From: Oscillospiraceae bacterium
Lineage (GTDB): Bacteria > Bacillota > Clostridia > Oscillospirales > Ruminococcaceae
Reading direction: 5' to 3'
Assembly (NCBI GenBank): GCA_019420135.1
Contig: JAHZHS010000127.1
Coordinates: 407-6,177, forward strand
Length of the DNA stretch: 5,771 bases
Below are positions 1 to 5,771 of the stretch, one piece after another. The position numbers and the translations under genes are program-made. The notes beneath the pieces are model-generated. The model searched no databases. It was not told the DNA's origin and saw only the letters and a list, made by a program, of their open reading frames with translations. Positions within the stretch are counted from its first letter, which is position 1. Every line of letters starts with the position of its first letter.

Positions 1-421
1 GACGGCCGATACCAAACTGCTGTTCAACGTCTCCAAGGAGGAGTACGAGGCCCGCGCCCACATCGTGGAGGACGCCTACATTTACAAGGGCTGTGCCGTC
101 GCGGTGTCGGAGGAGCTTGCTCCCGGCATGAACGTGGTGCTGCCCATGGCAGCCAACGATCTGCTCACCATCACAGGAGTGGATGCCAGCTTTGTTGCCG
201 TCGCCAAAAACGTCGGTGTCAATATCTCGGCGCGCAGTATGGGTGCGCTGAACGTCCAGGTCATCCTGGAGCCCTTGGGGGGCGGCGGCCATCTGACCAT
301 GGCAGGAGCCCAGCTCAAGAACTGCACGCTGGCAGAAGCGGAACGCCGCATCCGCCAGGAGATTGACAACTATCGCGCCAACCAGTCAGCGTCCAACGCT
401 GTTCCCGTAAGAAAACAGTAA
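1..421 (+). CDS. gdpP: GdpP-type c-di-AMP phosphodiesterase, C-terminal part (5' end outside window)
   Basis: The open frame enters from the left edge (first full codon at base 2) and ends at TAA 419-421, giving 139 residues. This is the DHHA1 half of a DHH/DHHA1 phosphodiesterase. The diagnostic stretch is at visible residues 76-103: ISARS, then NVQVILE, then the glycine-rich substrate loop GGGGH (93-97) followed by LTMAGAQ. In GdpP (YybT) this domain works with an upstream DHH metal centre to cleave cyclic di-AMP to pApA. The full protein is about 650 residues, with two N-terminal membrane helices, a PAS domain and a degenerate GGDEF domain, all outside this window. A stand-alone NrnA-like DHH enzyme has a similar end, but the position directly before rplI-dnaB is the usual place for gdpP in Firmicutes. 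The last 15 or so residues are a low-complexity polar tail. Family is clear; the exact subtype rests on context. Confidence 0.9.
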   Translation, partial: TADTKLLFNVSKEEYEARAHIVEDAYIYKGCAVAVSEELAPGMNVVLPMAANDLLTITGVDASFVAVAKNVGVNISARSMGALNVQVILEPLGGGGHLTMAGAQLKNCTLAEAERRIRQEIDNYRANQSASNAVPVRKQ

Positions 422-426
422 ATAGT

Positions 427-433
427 AAGGAGG
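427..433 (+). promoter_or_regulatory. Ribosome binding site of rplI
   Basis: AAGGAGG lies 8 nt before the GTG at 442. This strong Shine-Dalgarno match at ideal spacing decides the non-ATG start, because there is no competing ATG in frame at the expected N-terminus of L9. Confidence 0.85.
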
Positions 434-441
434 GGTTCACT

Positions 442-888
442 GTGAAAGTGATTCTCAAGCAGGATGTGAAGAACATCGGAAAAAAGGATGAGATCCACGA
501 GGTCTCGGACGGATACGCTCGCAACTTTCTGTTCCCGCGGGGCCTTGCCGCTGTGGCGGATGCCGGCGCGCTGAACGTTGCCCGCACCAAGGTGGAGGCC
601 AAGGCCCACCATGAGGCCGAAGCCCGCGCCGCCGCCCAGGCACTGGCCGACAAGATCAAGGACAAGACCGTGGTGGTCAAGGTCAAAGGCGGAGCCTCCG
701 GCAAGCTGTACGGCAAGGTCACTTCCAAGGATGTGGCCGATGCCCTCACCAAGCTGATCGGCGCTGAAGTGGACAAGAAAAAGGTGGAGATGCAGTCCAA
801 CATCAAGGAGTTCGGCAGCTATGACGCCGCCGTCCGCCTGTACCAGGGCGTCTCGGCCAGCTTCAAGGTCAAGGTCGAAGAGCTGTAA
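442..888 (+). CDS. rplI: 50S ribosomal protein L9
   Basis: The product has 148 residues, the normal length for bacterial L9, and starts at GTG with a strong ribosome binding site. L9 binds domain V of 23S rRNA near the base of the L1 stalk and helps maintain the reading frame. The N-terminal rRNA-binding domain is plain: MKVILKQDV, then the family signature around residues 13-40 (GKKDEIHEVSDGYARNFL, FPRGLA). A long charged, alanine-rich connecting helix follows (about 41-75). The C-terminal domain (about 76-148) carries GKLYGKVTSKDVADAL, DKKKVEM and a final KVKVEEL strand. A small oddity is VRLYQGV at 131-137, where many L9 proteins have a histidine in place of the tyrosine. The gene sits 20 nt after gdpP and 45 nt before dnaB, the usual Firmicute arrangement, so it is probably co-transcribed with both. 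Confidence 0.97.
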   Translation: MKVILKQDVKNIGKKDEIHEVSDGYARNFLFPRGLAAVADAGALNVARTKVEAKAHHEAEARAAAQALADKIKDKTVVVKVKGGASGKLYGKVTSKDVADALTKLIGAEVDKKKVEMQSNIKEFGSYDAAVRLYQGVSASFKVKVEEL

Positions 889-933
889 AGTATCGGACGT
901 TTACACCCTATGTAGATCAAAGGAGGCGCCCAC

Positions 934-2334
934 ATGGCGGGCAATGAGCTGAGCCTTTCGGGGCTGGGCATCCAGATGCCCTACAATATGCAGGCGGAGC
1001 AGAGTGTCCTTGGCGCCGCTTTGATGGATGAGAACATCCTCACCCAGCTCATCACCGAGCTGGAACCGGAGATGTTCTATTCCGACCAGAACCGTGCGGT
1101 CTACGCCCAGATGGCCACCTTGTTTGCCGAGAATGAGGCGGTGGACGTGGTCACCCTGGTGGATGCCCTGGCATCCAGCGACGCTTTCCAGGGAGCGGAC
1201 GACGCCAAGATTTATGTTGCCCGCCTGGCGGAGACGGTTCCGGCTCTGTCCAATGTGGAGTCCTATATCCGCATTGTGCGGGAAAAATACCAGACCCGTC
1301 GCCTGATTGAAGCCGCCCGCTCCATTTTGCAGCAGACCGCAGAGGAATCCGATGCCGACATGCTGCTGGAGAGTGCCGAGCAAAAGATTTATGATATCCG
1401 CAGCGGCAAGGACAAGAGCGGCGTCAAGACGATCAAGGATTCCATCCTGGATGTCATCGCCACGCTGCAGAACCTCAGCGGCCCTGACCGGGAAAAATAT
1501 GCGGGCATTCCCACCGGATTCACCTATCTGGATACTGTCCTGACCGGTCTGGGCCGTTCCGACCTGGTCATTCTGGCAGCCCGTCCCGGCATGGGCAAGA
1601 CAAGTTTTGCCCTGAATATTGCCACCAATGTCGCCCGCCTGCAGAAGGTGCCGACCATCTTGTTCAGCCTGGAAATGACCTGCGAACAGCTGACCGACCG
1701 TATCCTGTCCAGCACGGCGGGCATTGACAGCCAGACCTTCCGTACCGGCCGCCTCAATGACTCGGACTGGAACGACCTGGTGGGTGCCAGCACTCTCCTG
1801 TACGATGCGCCCATCTATATGGATGACTCCTCGGGCATTTCGGTGCCCGAAATCAAGGCCAAGATCCGCCAGATCAACCAGGATCCCAAGAAGGACCGCA
1901 TCGGACTGGTTATCATCGATTATCTTCAGCTGATGCAGTCCTCCAAACGTACTGAGAGCCGCGTGCAGGAAATCAGCGATATCACCCGGAACCTCAAGAT
2001 CATGGCAAAGGAACTGAACGTTCCCGTCATTGCCCTGTCACAGCTGTCCCGTGCGGCGGAGAAGACCAGCGGTCGTTCCGATCACCGCCCGCAGCTGTCC
2101 GACCTGCGCGACTCCGGCTCCATCGAGCAGGATGCCGACGTGGTTCTGTTTCTCTACCGTGCCGCCTACTACAACAGCCAGAACGGCGAGGGCGAGCAGG
2201 CGGACGAGAACGTCGCCGAATGTATCGTTGCCAAAAACCGTCACGGCGAGACCACCTCGGTCAAACTGGGATGGGACGGTGCCCATACACGCTTTATGAA
2301 TTTGGATTACAGCCATGACAACTTCAACGGTTGA
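934..2334 (+). CDS. dnaB: Replicative DNA helicase DnaB (called DnaC in Bacillus)
   Basis: This 466-residue protein has the normal length and layout for the hexameric 5'-3' helicase that unwinds DNA ahead of the replisome. The N-terminal domain (about 17-120) begins with PYNMQAEQSVLGAALMD and collects primase and loader contacts. The linker helix is around 165-180. The RecA-like ATPase domain follows: Walker A ARPGMGKT at 216-223, the catalytic glutamate in SLEM at 245-248, Walker B LVIIDYLQL at 325-333, the sensor glutamine in ALSQLSR at 367-373, the DNA-contact loop SDLRDSGSIEQDADVV at 389-404, and the arginine finger region KNRHGET at 434-440. No intein interrupts these motifs. The ATG at 934 has AAAGGAGG (919-926) 7 nt upstream, and the N-terminus aligns with the family there. 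The final 20 nt overlap the start of tilS. There is no sign of damage. Confidence 0.98.
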   Translation: MAGNELSLSGLGIQMPYNMQAEQSVLGAALMDENILTQLITELEPEMFYSDQNRAVYAQMATLFAENEAVDVVTLVDALASSDAFQGADDAKIYVARLAETVPALSNVESYIRIVREKYQTRRLIEAARSILQQTAEESDADMLLESAEQKIYDIRSGKDKSGVKTIKDSILDVIATLQNLSGPDREKYAGIPTGFTYLDTVLTGLGRSDLVILAARPGMGKTSFALNIATNVARLQKVPTILFSLEMTCEQLTDRILSSTAGIDSQTFRTGRLNDSDWNDLVGASTLLYDAPIYMDDSSGISVPEIKAKIRQINQDPKKDRIGLVIIDYLQLMQSSKRTESRVQEISDITRNLKIMAKELNVPVIALSQLSRAAEKTSGRSDHRPQLSDLRDSGSIEQDADVVLFLYRAAYYNSQNGEGEQADENVAECIVAKNRHGETTSVKLGWDGAHTRFMNLDYSHDNFNG

Positions 2335-3709
2335 TCCGATCATCGAAAAAACAGAAGAATCCCTGCTGGCGTTCTGCCGGCAGCGCGGGCTGTTCAAGCC
2401 CGGCGACAGGGTCATTGCAGCCTGCTCCGGAGGAGCAGACTCCATGGCCCTTTTGCTGTTTCTTTACCGCTGCCGCCGACAGCTGAAAATCGAGGTGCTT
2501 GCCACCCACGTGGACCATGGAATCCGGGGGGAACAGTCCCACGCCGATGCCCGGTTTGTGGAGCAGTTCTGCCGTTCTCTGGGGGTGGAACTGTTTGTCT
2601 ACGACGCCGAGCGGGAAGGCGTGGAAATCCCGCCCCATGCCAGCGAGGACTGGGCTAGGCGGCTGCGCTATGCCTGGTTTGATGCCCTGGCCCAGCGGGA
2701 GGAGGCCAAAATTGCCACGGCCCATACGCTGTCGGATCAGGCGGAAACTCTTTTGTTCCGCCTGGCGCGGGGAACAGGGCTTCACGGCATGACGGGCATT
2801 CCGGTGCGCCGGGGCGTCTATGTCCGGCCCTGCCTGTGCATCACAGGTGCGCAGACGGCGGCATACTGTGACGCACTTGGGCAAAGCTATGTACAGGACT
2901 TTACCAACGAGACGGATGACTATGCCCGCAACCGCATCCGTCACGGAGCCATGCCGGCCTTGGCCAGCGTGAACAGTGCGGCGGAGCGTTCCATCGGACG
3001 CTTCTGCCGCCAGATGCAGGAACTGGATGACTGGCTCACTGCCGAGGCGGCGGCACTTCTGCAGGCGGCCGCCCTGGAGGATGGCTATGACATTGGGCGG
3101 CTGCGGGAGGCTGATGGCCCCATTCTGACAACCGCCCTGCACAGTCTCATCGTACCCGAGCGGGACGCCGAGGAAAAGTACGTCAGCCTGCTCCGTTTCC
3201 TGATTTTACGGGGGGACGGCGCTCTTCAGCTGACCCAGGATGTGACATTCAAGGTCAAAAACGGGATCCTGCGGCGGATCGCTCCACCCGGGGCCCTGCC
3301 GCCGCCGGCACCGCCGCAGCCTGCTTTGCCAGGCGTTTACCGCCTGCCGGGGGGCTATACCATCGAGATCCGAGTGCAAAAGTATGAAGAATTTCTGAAA
3401 AATGAACCAATTTTCAAAAAAGACTTAAACTGTTGCGCAGATTATGATAAAATACAAAAGAGTATTTTACTGCGTACACGTCAGCCGGGGGACGATTTCC
3501 GCCCGGCGGGCCGTCATGTCAGGAAAACACTCAAAAAATTGTTCAACGAACTTGGTGTGAAACCGGAGGAGAGGGCATTGCTGCCGCTCCTGGCCGACGG
3601 CAGTGAAGTTGTCTGGCTGTGGGGCTGCGGATTTGCCGAGGGCCTTGCCCCCGACCGCAATACGCGGACGGTGCTGGCGGTGCATACTGAGAGGAATACG
3701 GAGGCTTGA
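2315..3709 (+). CDS. tilS: tRNA(Ile)-lysidine synthetase
   Basis: TilS uses ATP and lysine to turn C34 of the CAU-anticodon tRNA-Ile into lysidine, so that the tRNA reads AUA and is charged with isoleucine rather than methionine. The 464 residues match the long Bacillus-type enzyme. The N-type ATP pyrophosphatase loop SGGADS is at 38-43 and HVDHGIRG at 65-72. The second nucleotide-site motif, AHTLSDQAET, is at 136-145 (often AHHxDDxxET; the D, E and T are kept). RNRIRH is at 205-210. A proline-rich linker (324-340) leads to the C-terminal tRNA-binding domain, with LRTRQPGDDFRPAG at 386-399 and KTLKKLFNELGV at 404-415. The ATG at 2315 lies 20 nt inside dnaB and has only a weak ribosome binding site, so translation is probably coupled to dnaB. 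It is the only start that gives the usual leader before the P-loop. Bases 3381-3470 are strikingly AT-rich, yet they keep the reading frame and family residues. Confidence 0.97.
   Translation: MTTSTVDPIIEKTEESLLAFCRQRGLFKPGDRVIAACSGGADSMALLLFLYRCRRQLKIEVLATHVDHGIRGEQSHADARFVEQFCRSLGVELFVYDAEREGVEIPPHASEDWARRLRYAWFDALAQREEAKIATAHTLSDQAETLLFRLARGTGLHGMTGIPVRRGVYVRPCLCITGAQTAAYCDALGQSYVQDFTNETDDYARNRIRHGAMPALASVNSAAERSIGRFCRQMQELDDWLTAEAAALLQAAALEDGYDIGRLREADGPILTTALHSLIVPERDAEEKYVSLLRFLILRGDGALQLTQDVTFKVKNGILRRIAPPGALPPPAPPQPALPGVYRLPGGYTIEIRVQKYEEFLKNEPIFKKDLNCCADYDKIQKSILLRTRQPGDDFRPAGRHVRKTLKKLFNELGVKPEERALLPLLADGSEVVWLWGCGFAEGLAPDRNTRTVLAVHTERNTEA
3425..3453 (+). promoter_or_regulatory. Possible internal sigma-A promoter inside tilS, facing hpt-ftsH
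   Basis: The hexamer TTAAAC (3425-3430) is followed after exactly 17 nt by TAAAAT (3448-3453). TG stands one base before the latter (3445-3446), giving an extended -10 element. The site sits in an AT-rich patch within a GC-rich gene, about 260 nt before the hpt start, and could add transcripts for hpt and ftsH. The -35 match is only partial (3 of 6), and AT-rich DNA produces such matches by chance, so this is a candidate only. Confidence 0.35.
3700..3704 (+). promoter_or_regulatory. Ribosome binding site of hpt
   Basis: GGAGG lies inside the last codons of tilS, 9 nt before ATG 3714 and 18 nt before the next in-frame ATG at 3723. The spacing selects 3714 as the start and rules out the long GTG extension back to 3603, which would run through the tilS coding region. 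Confidence 0.8.
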
Positions 3710-3713
3710 ATCC

Positions 3714-4268
3714 ATGTATGATATGAACCGCGACATCGACCATATTCTGGTGTCGCAGCAGCAGCTGCAGGATAAGATCAGCGAGCTTGGCGCGCAGATC
3801 AGCCGGGATTACGACGGGCGGGAGCTCTTGCTCGTTTCCATCCTCAAGGGTTCTGTGGTGTTTATGGCGGATCTGATGCGCGCCATCACCATTCCCTGCG
3901 CCATCGACTTTATGGTGGTTTCCAGCTACGGCGGATCCAACACCACTACGACCGGCCTGGTCAAGATCGTCAAGGATCTGGATCAGGATCTGACCGGCAA
4001 GGATGTGCTCATCGTGGAGGACATCCTGGATACCGGTGTCACGCTTTCTCATCTGATGCCCATGCTGCGCATGCGCAATCCTCGCAGCGTCCGCATCTGT
4101 TCCATTCTCTCCAAGCCCAGCCGCCGCAAAGCGGACATCGAGCCTGATTACAAGGGCTTTGATGTGCCCGATGAGTTTGTGGTGGGCTATGGTCTGGACT
4201 ACGATGAAAAGTATCGTAACCTGCCGTATGTCGGCGTTTTGAAACCCGAGGTCTATACCAAGGAGTAA
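3714..4268 (+). CDS. hpt: Hypoxanthine(-guanine) phosphoribosyltransferase
   Basis: The enzyme transfers phosphoribose from PRPP to hypoxanthine or guanine, making IMP or GMP in purine salvage in the cytoplasm. From ATG 3714 it has 184 residues, the usual size. Visible sites are the pyrophosphate loop LKGS (45-48), the flexible-loop start SYG (71-73) and the PRPP-binding signature VLIVEDILDTGVTL (98-111), with the acidic pair E102-D103 and the D106-T107-G108 turn. The purine pocket has K147 in YKGFDVPDEFVVG, and D162 in GLDYDEKYRNLPYVG. The start lies 4 nt after the tilS stop, with the ribosome binding site inside tilS, so the two genes are almost certainly co-transcribed. tilS-hpt-ftsH is a widely conserved Firmicute cluster. 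In other Firmicutes this enzyme is inhibited by (p)ppGpp; that is family knowledge, not something seen here. Confidence 0.96.
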   Translation: MYDMNRDIDHILVSQQQLQDKISELGAQISRDYDGRELLLVSILKGSVVFMADLMRAITIPCAIDFMVVSSYGGSNTTTTGLVKIVKDLDQDLTGKDVLIVEDILDTGVTLSHLMPMLRMRNPRSVRICSILSKPSRRKADIEPDYKGFDVPDEFVVGYGLDYDEKYRNLPYVGVLKPEVYTKE

Positions 4269-4272
4269 AATC

Positions 4273-4294
4273 TGATGCCGGTGTTGCGGCGTCG
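4273..4294 (+). other. Small stem-loop in the hpt-ftsH gap
   Basis: In the RNA, bases 4273-4280 can pair with 4287-4294 to form an 8-bp stem (six Watson-Crick and two G-U pairs) closed by a 6-nt loop. It ends 5 nt before the AGGAG of ftsH. No run of T follows, so it is not a typical terminator. It could be a processing site, or could tune ribosome access to ftsH. A chance hairpin in GC-rich DNA is also possible. Confidence 0.35.
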
Positions 4295-4299
4295 AGAGT

Positions 4300-4304
4300 A
4301 GGAG
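4300..4304 (+). promoter_or_regulatory. Ribosome binding site of ftsH
   Basis: AGGAG lies 8 nt before TTG 4313. It supports this unusual start codon: the next in-frame ATG (4379) has no such site and would remove most of the first membrane helix. Confidence 0.8.
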
Positions 4305-4312
4305 TTGATTTT

Positions 4313-5771
4313 TTGCAGCAGAAACCTCGATTCAACGGCGGAATTCTGATTGCGGTTGTTTTGGTTCTGGCACTTTTGATGGTGACGATGTATTCGTCAC
4401 TGTCGGGGACCCAGACCAGCACAATGGCGTATTCCGACGTGATTGAATACTTTGAAAACAATCAGGTCACCGCTTTCGACCTGGACCTGAACACCGGCAT
4501 CATTGAGCTGAGCCTGAAAGAAGGGGCAAAGGCGCTGCCGGAAAATGCTCAGCAGCAAACCGAGGCCACTGGTCTTCTTCAGGAGCTGTCCGGCAATGAA
4601 AGCTATGGCCCTAAAAACGGCGGCACAGTGGTGGCCACCTACAAACTGCCCTATATCGATTACTTCCTCAGCACCCTGCGGGATGAGGGGCTGATCGAGC
4701 AGTATAATGAAGCCAATCCGGATGCTCCCATGATCTACGATATGTCTCCGGTCAAGCCGAGCATTCCGTGGATGGAACTTCTGCTCTATGTCATCATGAT
4801 CGGCGGCGTAGCCTTCCTGTTCATCTCCATGTACCGCGGCGGCGCAGGCGGCAGCGGGATCATGAATGTGGGGCGTGCCAAGGTCAAGGACCAGCAGGAG
4901 AGCCAGCGCAAGGCAACCTTTGCCGATGTGGCCGGTGCAGAGGAGGAGAAGGCCGAACTCCAGGAAGTTGTGGAGTTCCTCAAGGCGCCCGAACGGTTCA
5001 ATTCTCTGGGAGCCCGCATTCCGCACGGCGTGCTGCTGGTGGGCCCTCCGGGCACCGGTAAGACGCTGCTGGCCCGCGCCTGCGCAGGTGAGGCCGGTGT
5101 TCCGTTCTACGCCATTTCCGGCTCTGATTTTGTGGAGATGTACGTGGGCGTCGGTGCCTCCCGTGTGCGGGACCTGTTTGAAAAAGCCAAAAAGACCATG
5201 CCCAGCATCATCTTTATCGATGAGATCGACGCTGTGGGCCGCCAGCGCGGCACCGGCCTGGGCGGCGGCCACGATGAGCGCGAGCAGACCCTCAACCAGC
5301 TGCTGGTTGAGATGGACGGCTTTGATGCCAACGATGGCGTCATTGTCATGGCGGCCACCAACCGTGCCGACATTCTGGACAAGGCGCTGCTTCGTCCCGG
5401 CCGTTTTGACCGTCAGGTCTATGTAGGCCTGCCTGATGTGAAGGGGCGCGAGGATATTCTTCGGGTGCACACCAAGAACAAGCCCCTCGGCCCCGATGTC
5501 AACCTCAAGACCATTGCCCAGTCCACTGCCGGTTTCTCCGGTGCCGATCTGGAAAACCTCGTCAACGAGGCGGCTCTCCTGGCCGCCCGCAAAGGGAAAA
5601 AGGCCATCACCGAGCCCGAAATCGAGGAGGCTTCCATCAAGGTGGTGGCTGGTCCGGAAAAGAAGAGCCGTGTTGTCACCGACAAGGAAAAGCGCCTGAC
5701 CGCTTATCACGAGGCCGGCCATGCGATCACCGGCTACTATTGCCCGACGCACGATCCTGTGCATCAGGTCA
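4313..5771 (+). CDS. ftsH: ATP-dependent zinc metalloprotease FtsH, N-terminal 486 residues (3' end outside window)
   Basis: FtsH is a membrane-anchored hexamer that unfolds and degrades misassembled membrane proteins and selected regulators. From TTG 4313 the frame stays open to the right edge; about 150-200 residues should follow outside. In order: a short basic N-terminus, first membrane helix (about 10-28), extracytoplasmic domain (about 29-152), second helix (about 154-173), a glycine-rich linker, then the AAA+ domain. That domain has Walker A GPPGTGKT (244-251), pore loop MYVGVG (276-281, with Tyr in place of the common Phe), Walker B IIFIDEID (299-306) and the second region of homology with arginines R361, R364 and R367 (RPGRFDR). 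The zinc site HEAGH (466-470) is intact; the third ligand lies beyond the window. The outer domain is larger than in E. coli FtsH, whose Walker A lies about 50 residues nearer the start. The gene follows hpt by 44 nt. Confidence 0.97.
   Translation, partial: MQQKPRFNGGILIAVVLVLALLMVTMYSSLSGTQTSTMAYSDVIEYFENNQVTAFDLDLNTGIIELSLKEGAKALPENAQQQTEATGLLQELSGNESYGPKNGGTVVATYKLPYIDYFLSTLRDEGLIEQYNEANPDAPMIYDMSPVKPSIPWMELLLYVIMIGGVAFLFISMYRGGAGGSGIMNVGRAKVKDQQESQRKATFADVAGAEEEKAELQEVVEFLKAPERFNSLGARIPHGVLLVGPPGTGKTLLARACAGEAGVPFYAISGSDFVEMYVGVGASRVRDLFEKAKKTMPSIIFIDEIDAVGRQRGTGLGGGHDEREQTLNQLLVEMDGFDANDGVIVMAATNRADILDKALLRPGRFDRQVYVGLPDVKGREDILRVHTKNKPLGPDVNLKTIAQSTAGFSGADLENLVNEAALLAARKGKKAITEPEIEEASIKVVAGPEKKSRVVTDKEKRLTAYHEAGHAITGYYCPTHDPVHQV

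Noticed and set aside
363..368. Perfect TTGACA near the end of gdpP as a promoter for rplI
   Set aside because: No -10-like hexamer is found 16-18 nt downstream, where the sequence reads around TCAGCG.
900..916. Short hairpin between rplI and dnaB as a terminator
   Set aside because: The stem is about 6 bp, mostly A-T pairs with one G-U, and is not followed by a T run.
1579..2241. Possible intein in dnaB, a frequent insertion site in other bacteria
   Set aside because: All helicase motifs are continuous and the protein has the standard length of 466 residues.
2324..3142. Minus-strand open frame (272 codons) opposite tilS
   Set aside because: It is a mirror frame of a clear TilS coding sequence, with no recognisable motif and no convincing start signal.
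3603..3713. N-terminal extension of hpt back to a GTG at 3603
   Set aside because: It would overlap the tilS coding region by over 100 nt. The extra residues do not resemble the family, and the strong ribosome binding site points to ATG 3714.
4239..4271. TTGAAA and TAAAAT around the hpt stop as a promoter for ftsH
   Set aside because: The two hexamers are 21 nt apart, too far for a normal sigma-A promoter, and no better-spaced partner is present.
4397..5764. Long minus-strand open frame (455 codons) opposite ftsH
   Set aside because: It lies entirely antisense to ftsH, whose motifs are unmistakable, and its translation shows no recognisable domain. GC-rich codon use on one strand commonly leaves the opposite strand free of stops.

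Overview
The window is a tightly packed, single-strand run of six housekeeping genes from a Firmicute (Bacillota). The order is gdpP (3' end only) - rplI - dnaB - tilS - hpt - ftsH (5' part only), all on the + strand. Support for the assignment: gdpP-rplI-dnaB is a classic Firmicute order, tilS-hpt-ftsH is a second classic Firmicute order, and the GC-rich codon use fits the high-GC Clostridia. My best guess is an Oscillospirales / Ruminococcaceae-type gut anaerobe (Faecalibacterium, Gemmiger or Subdoligranulum relatives). This is inferred from gene order and base composition, not from a database match.

Layout: 1-421 holds the DHHA1 end of the c-di-AMP phosphodiesterase GdpP. After 20 nt comes rplI (442-888, GTG start), coding for ribosomal protein L9. 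After 45 nt comes the replicative helicase gene dnaB (934-2334). The tRNA-Ile lysidine synthetase gene tilS (2315-3709) starts inside the last codons of dnaB, with a 20-nt overlap. The hypoxanthine phosphoribosyltransferase gene hpt starts 4 nt after tilS (3714-4268). After a 44-nt gap that contains a small stem-loop, ftsH begins at a TTG codon (4313) and runs off the right edge. No gap exceeds 45 nt, and I see no factor-independent terminator, tRNA, mobile element or CRISPR. The layout looks like one long transcription unit that may be topped up by internal promoters.

Functionally the genes cover second-messenger turnover (GdpP), the ribosome (L9), replication-fork unwinding (DnaB), decoding of AUA codons (TilS), purine salvage (Hpt) and membrane protein quality control (FtsH). 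GdpP and Hpt are both enzymes that (p)ppGpp is known to inhibit in other Firmicutes, so the set has a stringent-response flavour, but this is not evidence of a dedicated system.

I found no sign of a new defence, mobile or biosynthetic system. The points most worth a second look are the joining of two normally separate gene blocks through the dnaB/tilS overlap, a sharp AT-rich island inside tilS (23 G/C in 90 bases) that carries an extended -10 promoter-like site, the TTG start and stem-loop before ftsH, and an enlarged extracytoplasmic domain in FtsH.
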